64,000 bases of DNA from assembly GCF_003665435.1 (NCBI RefSeq), contig NZ_CP023407.1, positions 1,860,001 to 1,924,000 on the forward strand, written 5' to 3'. Both the position numbers and the translations under genes were made by a program. This stretch comes from Streptomyces fungicidicus. Lineage in GTDB: Bacteria; Actinomycetota; Actinomycetes; Streptomycetales; Streptomycetaceae. The notes under the pieces are model-generated. The model made no database searches. It was not told the origin of the DNA and saw only the letters and a program-made list of their open reading frames with translations. Positions 58,876 through 64,000 of this stretch are shown here, piece after piece. The first letter of the stretch is position 1; each line of letters opens with the position of its first letter.

Positions 58876-59304
58876 TCAGTCGGCGGACGTCCTGGCGTAG
58901 ACGCTCTCCGCCCAAGCGGCGATCTGGTCCTCCGGCAGGTGCTGGGCGAGATCGGCCTCGCTGATCATGCCGACGAGGCGCTTGTCCTCGATGACGGGCA
59001 GCCGGCGGATGCGGTGGGTCTGCATCTCGTTGAGGACGTCGCCGATGTCGGCGTCCGCCTCGATCCAGCGCGGGGTGCCCTTGGCCATCTCGCCCGCGGT
59101 GACCCTGGCCGGGTCGTGGCCCTTGGCGACGCAGCCGACGACGATGTCGCGGTCGGTGAGAATGCCGCACAGCCGCTCGTTCTCGTCGCTGATGGGCAGC
59201 GCGCCGACATTCAGATCGCGCATCAACTGGGCCGCGCGGTCGAGGGTTTCGTGCGCGGGGATCCACTGGGCGCCGCGGTGCATGATGTCTCCGGCGGTGG
59301 TCAT
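58876..59304 (-). CDS. CBS-domain protein
   Basis: 142 residues from ATG 59304 with GGGAGG upstream. Consists of two CBS motifs: residues ~5-60 (DIMHRGAQWIPAHETLDRAAQLMRDLNVGALPISDENERLCGILTDRDIV) and ~70-130 (DADIGDVLNEMQTHRIRRLPVIEDKRLVGMISEADLA). Such stand-alone pairs bind adenine nucleotides and often regulate partners. No partner is evident here. Confidence 0.93.
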   Translation of the reverse strand: MTTAGDIMHRGAQWIPAHETLDRAAQLMRDLNVGALPISDENERLCGILTDRDIVVGCVAKGHDPARVTAGEMAKGTPRWIEADADIGDVLNEMQTHRIRRLPVIEDKRLVGMISEADLAQHLPEDQIAAWAESVYARTSAD

Positions 59305-59413
59305 GGAGTACCTCCCGGTCCCGGACGGCCGGCGCGGCGCGGGGCGCGCCGCAGAGTCCCGGCGCCCTTCATTCTCGTTGTGCCGTCCCCGGAGGGCACC
59401 CGGAGAGCGGATG

Positions 59414-60046
59414 TCAGCCGCGCCAGGCCGGATGCCGGGGATCGTCGGCCCGTACGAGCACGTCGGCCGTGCCGGCGGGGTCGGTCTCCCGCTCGTAGCG
59501 CTCGAAGGCGGGGAGGGTCCAGTGGTCGGCGTCGGGGGTGCGGCGGCGCAGGGCACCCGGCGAGAGCAGCACGTGGACGCTCAGGTCGAACGGGAACCAG
59601 TGGCGAAGGAGGAGGGGACCGTGCACCAGCAGAACCCCACCGGGCGGCAGCGGCACATAGGGGCTGCGCGTGGCCCGGTCCGTGACGGGATCCCACAGGT
59701 CGGGCAGGACCCGTCCGCTCCCGCCGGGTTCGAGGGGGCCGAACACCTCGCGCCAGAGGGCGCCGGTGTCGTACCAGCCGCTGTAGTAGGACTCCACGTC
59801 CTGATGCCCGTACTCGAGCCGGACCGAGGCGGGACGCAGGAAGCCCTCGGCGCCCACGGCCAGGGAGGGCCGGCCGCGTATCCGCAGCGCCTCGGCGATC
59901 CGCCCGGCGAGGTCTCCGGGGCGGGCGGCCGGCGCTCCGTCGAGGGCGACCCGCGGCCAGGGGCCGCCGTCGGCCGTCTTCAGCTCCAGCATGCGCTCGG
60001 CGAGGAGGTCGCCGAGCCGGTCCCAGGTGATCGGTTCGAGTCGCAC
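59414..60046 (-). CDS. Uridine-kinase-like protein
   Basis: 210 residues from GTG 60046 (MRLEPITWDRLGDLLAERM). Retains landmarks of the actinobacterial uridine-kinase-like P-loop family: VALDGAPAARPGDLA, YYSGWYDTGALWREVFGPLEPGG, LLVHGPLLLRHWFPFDLSVHV, and RYERETDP. The P-loop lacks the GxxxxGK[ST] Lys (GAPAARPG), so classical ATP use is doubtful. Function unassigned. Confidence 0.65.
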   Translation of the reverse strand: MRLEPITWDRLGDLLAERMLELKTADGGPWPRVALDGAPAARPGDLAGRIAEALRIRGRPSLAVGAEGFLRPASVRLEYGHQDVESYYSGWYDTGALWREVFGPLEPGGSGRVLPDLWDPVTDRATRSPYVPLPPGGVLLVHGPLLLRHWFPFDLSVHVLLSPGALRRRTPDADHWTLPAFERYERETDPAGTADVLVRADDPRHPAWRG

Positions 60047-60180
60047 ACGGCCATGATGCGCCGTCCGGACGCTCACGCATGCGTCCGCGCTCCTCGGCCA
60101 TGGCCCGGCGGATCCGGCCCGGATGTACTGGTGAGGACGGCCGGGGTGAGGCCCCCGGCCCACGACTGGGGGCGAACAGC

Positions 60181-60660
60181 ATGATCGACGGACCGCTTTT
60201 CGTACTGGTGATCCTGGGCGTGCTCGGGACAGGTTTGACGGCCGGGGTGTTCGTCGCCTTCTCGACGTTCGTGATGAGGGCGCTCGCTGACCTGCCGCCG
60301 GCGCAGGGGGTGGCCGCGATGCAGGCGGTCAACGTGGCCGCCGTGCGTCCGGCGTTCATGCTGCTGTTCCTGGGCTCGGCGGTGCTGTCCGCGGTGATCA
60401 CGGTGGTGACCTTCGTGCTGTGGCCGGACGAGGGGACGGCGGAACTGCTCGTAGGGGGTGCGCTGTTCCTGGCGGGGTCGTTCGGGCTGACGGCCGTCGC
60501 GAACGTACCGCGCAACGAGACCCTGGCCCGCCTGCAGCCGGGCGGCGCGGAGGCCGCCGCGTACTGGCCGGTCTACGTGCGCGAGTGGACGAGGTGGAAC
60601 CACGTGCGGGCACTGGCCTCGACGGGAGCGGCGGTGTCCTACCTCCTGGCCCTGATCTGA
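60181..60660 (+). CDS. DUF1772 (anthrone-oxygenase-like) membrane protein
   Basis: 159 residues from ATG 60181. Four hydrophobic segments: FVLVILGVLGTGLTAGVFVAFSTFVM, FMLLFLGSAVLSAVITVVTFVLW, ALFLAGSFGLTAVANVP, and the C-terminal ALASTGAAVSYLLALI; conserved NVPRNETLARL and WTRWNHVRALAS. DUF1772 proteins include anthrone oxygenase homologues but most are uncharacterised. Divergent from the uridine-kinase-like gene. Confidence 0.8.
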   Translation: MIDGPLFVLVILGVLGTGLTAGVFVAFSTFVMRALADLPPAQGVAAMQAVNVAAVRPAFMLLFLGSAVLSAVITVVTFVLWPDEGTAELLVGGALFLAGSFGLTAVANVPRNETLARLQPGGAEAAAYWPVYVREWTRWNHVRALASTGAAVSYLLALI

Positions 60661-60753
60661 CGGCCGCGGCCCCTGCGGGCGCGTCCGAGCGGACGTATCG
60701 TGGCCGGAGGACCGAGGCACGGCCCGTCACCCGCGCACGCAAGGAAGACGGTC

Positions 60754-62250
60754 ATGGCCGACCCCAAGGGTTTCCTGACCACACCCCGCCGGGAGTGGCC
60801 CCGTCGGCCCGTCGAGGAACGGGTCCGCGACTGGGACGAGGTCCACGTCCCCGGTGCGCTGCTGCCCCTCATCGGTCCGCAGGCCGACCGCTGCATGGAC
60901 TGCGGTGTGCCGTTCTGCCACGAGGCCTGCCCGCTGGGCAATCTGATCCCCGACTGGAACGACCTGGTCTCCCGGGCGGACTGGCGGGCGGCGGCGGAAC
61001 GGCTGCACGCCACCAACAACTTCCCGGAGTTCACGGGCAGGTTGTGTCCTGCGCCGTGCGAGGCCGGCTGTGTGCTCGCCATCAACCAGCCGGCGGTCAC
61101 CATAAAGAACGTCGAGTGCGCCATCGCCGACCGGGCCTGGGAGGAGGGTTTCGCCCCGCCGGCCCCGCCGGACCGGCTCTCCGGCCGGACGGTCGCGGTC
61201 ATCGGCTCGGGCCCGACGGGACTGGCCGCGGCCCAGCAGCTGACGCGGGCGGGTCACACGGTCGCGGTGTACGAGCGGGACGACCGCCTCGGCGGACTGA
61301 TGCGGTACGGCATCCCGGCGTTCAAGATGGAGAAGCACCATCTGGAGCGGCGGGTGGAGCAGATGAGGTCCGAGGGGACGAAGTTCCGTACGTCGACGAC
61401 GGTCGGGCGGGACGTGGACGCGGCGGAGCTGCGGTCGCGCTACGACGCGCTGGTGATCGCCACGGGCGCGACGGCGTGGCGGGAACTCACCGTGCCGGGA
61501 CGGGAACTCGAGGGCATTCACCAGGCGATGGAGTACCTGCCGCTGGCGAACCGGGTGTGCGAGGGGGACCTGGAGTCGTCGCCGCTGTCGGCGGCGGGCC
61601 GGCACGTCGTGATCGTCGGCGGGGGTGACACGGGGGCGGACTGCCTGGGCACGGCGGTACGGGAAGGGGCCGCGTCCGTCACCCAGCTCGACATCTACCG
61701 GCGGCCGGGGGCGGAGCGCGACGAGGAGGCCGAGCCGTGGCCGACGTATCCGAAGCTGTACCGGTTGTCGCCGGCGCACGAGGAGGCCCGCGACCTGCGG
61801 ACGGCTCCTTCGGCGGACGCGGAGGGGGACGCGCGGGTGTTCGCGGCGTCCACGCTGCGGTTCGTGGGTGACGGGGGTGGGCGGGTGCGGGCGCTGCACC
61901 TGGTCGAGGTGGATGCCGGCCGCCGGCCCGTGCCGGGCACCGAGCGGACGCTGCCGGCCGATCTCGTGCTGCTCGCGCTCGGGTTCTCCGGACCGGATCA
62001 GGAGGACGGGCTGATCGCCCAGCTGGGGGTGGGGCTGGAGCCCCGGGGGACGATCGCGCGGGACGCGGGGTTCGGCACGGAGGTGCGGGGGGTCTTCGCC
62101 GCGGGGGACGCGGCGCGCGGGCAGTCGCTGATCGTGTGGGCGATCGCCGAGGGGCGGGCGGTCGCGGCGGCGGTGGACCAGTACCTGACGGGGGTGCCGA
62201 GCCGGCTTCCGGCGCCGGTGGGGCCGTACGACCGTCCGATGACCGTGTGA
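60754..62250 (+). CDS. gltD: Stand-alone glutamate synthase small subunit-like oxidoreductase
   Basis: 498 residues from ATG 60754 with AAGGAAG upstream. GltD layout: N-terminal double 4Fe-4S motifs CMDCGVPFCHEACPLGN and CPAPCEAGC, FAD site VAVIGSGPTGLAAAQQL, NADPH site VVIVGGGDTGADC, and C-terminal GVFAAGDAARGQSLIVWAIAEGR. Transfers electrons from NADPH through FAD/Fe-S. No gltB is seen in the window, so its electron acceptor is unclear; the call rests on homology, not on operon context. Confidence 0.87.
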   Translation: MADPKGFLTTPRREWPRRPVEERVRDWDEVHVPGALLPLIGPQADRCMDCGVPFCHEACPLGNLIPDWNDLVSRADWRAAAERLHATNNFPEFTGRLCPAPCEAGCVLAINQPAVTIKNVECAIADRAWEEGFAPPAPPDRLSGRTVAVIGSGPTGLAAAQQLTRAGHTVAVYERDDRLGGLMRYGIPAFKMEKHHLERRVEQMRSEGTKFRTSTTVGRDVDAAELRSRYDALVIATGATAWRELTVPGRELEGIHQAMEYLPLANRVCEGDLESSPLSAAGRHVVIVGGGDTGADCLGTAVREGAASVTQLDIYRRPGAERDEEAEPWPTYPKLYRLSPAHEEARDLRTAPSADAEGDARVFAASTLRFVGDGGGRVRALHLVEVDAGRRPVPGTERTLPADLVLLALGFSGPDQEDGLIAQLGVGLEPRGTIARDAGFGTEVRGVFAAGDAARGQSLIVWAIAEGRAVAAAVDQYLTGVPSRLPAPVGPYDRPMTV

Positions 62251-62789
62251 GCACACGTGCCCGTGGGGGCGGGTGGCTTTGCGGTCCCGGGGTGACGTGT
62301 GCCGGGTGCGGGCCCGCGACCCAGCGCCGCACCGGTACCCGGCGTGGGTGTGGGCCGGGCGGGGTGTGCGCAGCCCGGCGCCAACGGGGTGCCGTCGCGC
62401 CCACCCGTGCCGCCCCAGCGGCACGACTGCCCGCGGAGTGCGAGGGCTGGCGGCCGGCGGCACGACTGCCCGCGGAGTGCGGGGGCCGGCGGCATGGTTG
62501 CCGCGGAGGGTGGAGGTGTGGATGGGCTCGGGGAGCGGAGGGGGCGAGTGCTCGCGGGGTGCGGCAGATGGAGCGGATGGCCGCCGTCGGCGCGGAGGGG
62601 GCGGGGCGGGGGTGGCCGCCCGCAGTGGCTGGCGCGTCCGCGCCCCGAGGTATTCCAGCGGGCACAGTCGCGCCAGTCCGAGGACGGCCACCCCCGACCC
62701 GGCCCCGACCCACCCACCCACCGTGGGGCGGCGGCGGAGTGGTGCCGGAACGCAGGGCCCTGACGGACCCCACCACCCCGCCGCCTGGT
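62251..62789. other. Gene-poor, G-rich stretch with short tandem repeat
   Basis: 539 bp between gltD and the methyltransferase. Six-frame translations give only Pro/Arg/Gly/His-rich strings with no homologous pattern or ribosome site. A 21-bp direct repeat, CACGACTGCCCGCGGAGTGCG, occurs at 62421-62441 and 62461-62481 (40-bp period). Confidence 0.6.
62421..62481. repeat. 21-bp direct repeat, 40-bp period
   Basis: Two exact copies at 62421-62441 and 62461-62481; the intervening GAGGGCTGGCGGCCGGCGG and following GGGGCCGGCGGC are also similar. A degraded third unit may start near 62493 (CATGGTTGCCGCGGAGGGTG). Confidence 0.75.
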
Positions 62790-63593
62790 CTACGGCTTGC
62801 GGGCCACCGCGCCGTAGCCCGGAATGACGCCGTCGTCCTGCCCCGGCACCGGTTCACCCAGCTCCGGGTGCCACTGCTGCGGAACCTGGACGCCGGGCTC
62901 GACCAGCTCCAGCCCGTCGAAGAAGCGCGCGAACTCCTCACGGGAGCGGAGCGCCAGAGTGACGCCCGCCGCCTTGAGCTTGTCCGTGGCCGCCTTCGAC
63001 TCCTCCGGAGTGAAGTCGGCCGTCGCGTGGCTGACGACCAGATAGCTCCCGGAGGGCAGCGCGTCCAGCAGCCGCCCGACCAACTCGTGCGCCCCGTCCT
63101 CGTCGGAGACGAAGTGCAACAGCGCGATCAGCGACAGCGCCACCGGCTCCCCGAAGTCGAGGACCTTCCGCGCCCCCTCCAGGATCACGTCCGGCTCACG
63201 CACATCGGCCTGGAGGTACTCGGTCACCCCCTCGTCCGTGCCGCGCAGCAGCGCCGCCGCGTGGGCCAGCACGATGGGGTCGTTGTCGCAGTACACGACA
63301 CGGGCGTCGGCCGTGATCCGCTGAGCCACCTGGTGCAGGTTGGGCTCGGTGGGGATACCGGTGCCGACGTCCAGGAACTGGCGCACCCCCTGCCCGGCCA
63401 GCCACCGCGTGGCCCGCTGCATGAACGCGCGGTTCACCCGCGCCATCACCGGCACCCGCGGGTCGAGGGTCAGCATCTGCCGGCCCATGGCCTCGTCGAC
63501 CGGGTAGTTGTCCTTGCCTCCGAGATACCAGTCGTACATCCGCGCGGGATGCGGCCTGCTCGTGTCGATCTGCACGGGGTTCTGCCCGGTCAT
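62790..63593 (-). CDS. SAM-dependent methyltransferase, DUF574/Methyltransf_19 type
   Basis: 267 residues from ATG 63593 with GGAG 6 nt upstream (TTG 63617 is a weaker alternative). Family opening IDTSRPHPARMYDWYLGGKDNYPVDE; SAM-binding FLDVGTGIPTEPNLHQVAQ and VVYCDNDPIVLAHA; ALLHFVSDEDGAHELVGRLLDALPSGSYLVVSHATAD. Very abundant in Streptomyces, mostly uncharacterised. A DUF397 gene lies 90 bp upstream. Confidence 0.9.
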   Translation of the reverse strand: MTGQNPVQIDTSRPHPARMYDWYLGGKDNYPVDEAMGRQMLTLDPRVPVMARVNRAFMQRATRWLAGQGVRQFLDVGTGIPTEPNLHQVAQRITADARVVYCDNDPIVLAHAAALLRGTDEGVTEYLQADVREPDVILEGARKVLDFGEPVALSLIALLHFVSDEDGAHELVGRLLDALPSGSYLVVSHATADFTPEESKAATDKLKAAGVTLALRSREEFARFFDGLELVEPGVQVPQQWHPELGEPVPGQDDGVIPGYGAVARKP

Positions 63594-63683
63594 GACGGAC
63601 TCCGTAATTCTCTGCAACTGTTAGTGATCAATTCAGTGCCAAGCCGAAATGGAAAACAAACAAGGTGGAGCGAGCAACAGACC

Positions 63684-63968
63684 TCAGGACAGCAGGAAAT
63701 CCGCCTCCCCCGCCTTCGCTCCTTCGATGAAGGCCGTCATCTCGGCCGAGGTGTAGATCAGTGCCGGCCCGTCCGGATCAGTGGACTGACGCACCGCGAT
63801 CCGGCCGTCGTCGAGCTTCATCGCCTCCAGGCAGTTCCCTCCGTTGCCACCGCTCCACGGCTTGTGCCAGCCCTCGCTGCCCAGCTCCCGCGCGGGCATT
63901 CCGTTGTAGATCCGCCCGGTGCGCACCCGCCGCGAGGACAGGGACTTCTGGGGCTTGGTGAGTTCCAT
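63684..63968 (-). CDS. DUF397-domain protein
   Basis: 94 residues, a little longer than most DUF397 proteins. ATG 63968 with AAGGAG upstream. Core EGWHKPWSGGNGGNCLEAMKLDDGRIAVRQSTDPDGPALIYTSAEMTAFIEGAKAGEADFLL is diagnostic (NCLE, VRxS, DPDGPALIYT). DUF397 genes sit next to XRE-type regulators (WhiJ/BldB-like pairs) in Streptomyces and are thought to act as their partners. Its start codon abuts the stop of the upstream gene. Confidence 0.92.
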   Translation of the reverse strand: MELTKPQKSLSSRRVRTGRIYNGMPARELGSEGWHKPWSGGNGGNCLEAMKLDDGRIAVRQSTDPDGPALIYTSAEMTAFIEGAKAGEADFLLS

Positions 63969-64000
63969 TCACAACTCCTTGCGGAGATCCCGGAGGATCT
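63969..64000 (-). CDS. 3' end of upstream gene, probably XRE-family regulator (partial)
   Basis: On the minus strand the last nine codons read ILRDLRKEL followed by TGA at 63971-63969. Length and position before DUF397 fit an XRE/WhiJ-like helix-turn-helix regulator, but only the last nine codons are visible, so family is inferred from context. Confidence 0.5.
   Translation of the reverse strand, partial: ILRDLRKEL

Noticed and set aside
62299..62763. 154-codon plus-strand frame in the gene-poor stretch
   Set aside because: Pro/Arg/Gly-rich, no ribosome site, internal repeat only; not supportable as a gene.

Overview
The window is high-GC actinobacterial chromosome and reads as Streptomyces core genome. 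Evidence: GTG/TTG starts and strong G/C third-position bias throughout, WhiA, an RbpA-family protein, a mycothiol-dependent isomerase domain, a DUF397 gene next to a probable XRE regulator, a sugar importer with no ATPase gene (the MsiK arrangement), and an intergenic element of a type I recall as widespread in Streptomyces. Gene order (ctaA/ctaB, pentose-phosphate operon, pgi, secG-tpiA-pgk-gap, whiA-yvcK-rapZ-uvrC, uvrA, uvrB) matches my memory of the S. coelicolor chromosome. I see no prophage, IS element, CRISPR array, tRNA or rRNA.

Layout. 1-3526: end of heme A synthase ctaA, a nucleotidyltransferase, an amidohydrolase, a small conserved protein and heme O synthase ctaB. 3873-10475: a five-gene pentose-phosphate operon tkt-tal-zwf-opcA-pgl with coupled or closely spaced genes. 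10593-15784: a minus-strand oligosaccharide-use operon (GH13 glucosidase, lipoprotein binding protein, two permeases), then an orphan binding protein (15977-17248). 17375-20964: PadR regulator plus FtsE/FtsX-like ABC exporter. 20983-27865: a membrane protein, pgi, an RbpA-family protein, secG, tpiA, pgk and gap, all minus strand. 28093-31047: a large secreted M14 carboxypeptidase. 31195-36759: translationally coupled uvrC-rapZ-yvcK-whiA ending at a U-tract terminator. 36934-40859: a small ORF, an XRE-like regulator, a Rieske lipoprotein, and a LacI/PfkB pair behind a 28-bp palindrome. 40921-46038: uvrA, a mycothiol-dependent isomerase, a metallo-beta-lactamase-fold hydrolase, aroQ. 46238-51550: a cation/proton antiporter, TerC behind a yybP-ykoY-type Mn riboswitch, and two TerD proteins. 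51685-60660: uvrB, an MHYT sensor, a glycerophosphodiesterase, an alkyltransferase, a VOC protein, a pseudouridine catabolic pair, a CBS protein, a uridine-kinase-like protein and a DUF1772 protein. 60754-64000: a stand-alone GltD, a 539-bp gene-poor stretch, a DUF574-type methyltransferase, DUF397 and the end of a probable XRE regulator.

How the genes work together: central carbon genes dominate the first 28 kb (oxidative and non-oxidative pentose phosphate, upper and lower glycolysis). All three UvrABC subunits lie within about 20 kb. TerC/TerD and the antiporter form a metal/stress block.

The most unusual observations are a surface-protein-like beta domain inside a MalF-type permease, a repetitive ~175-residue insert splitting the UvrC nuclease domain, a histone-H1-like tail on UvrA, a TerD protein fused to what looks like a degenerate FtsK/HerA-like ATPase, and a riboswitch whose P1 strand is the exact complement of the terC ribosome-binding site. 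I did not find a wholly new multigene system.
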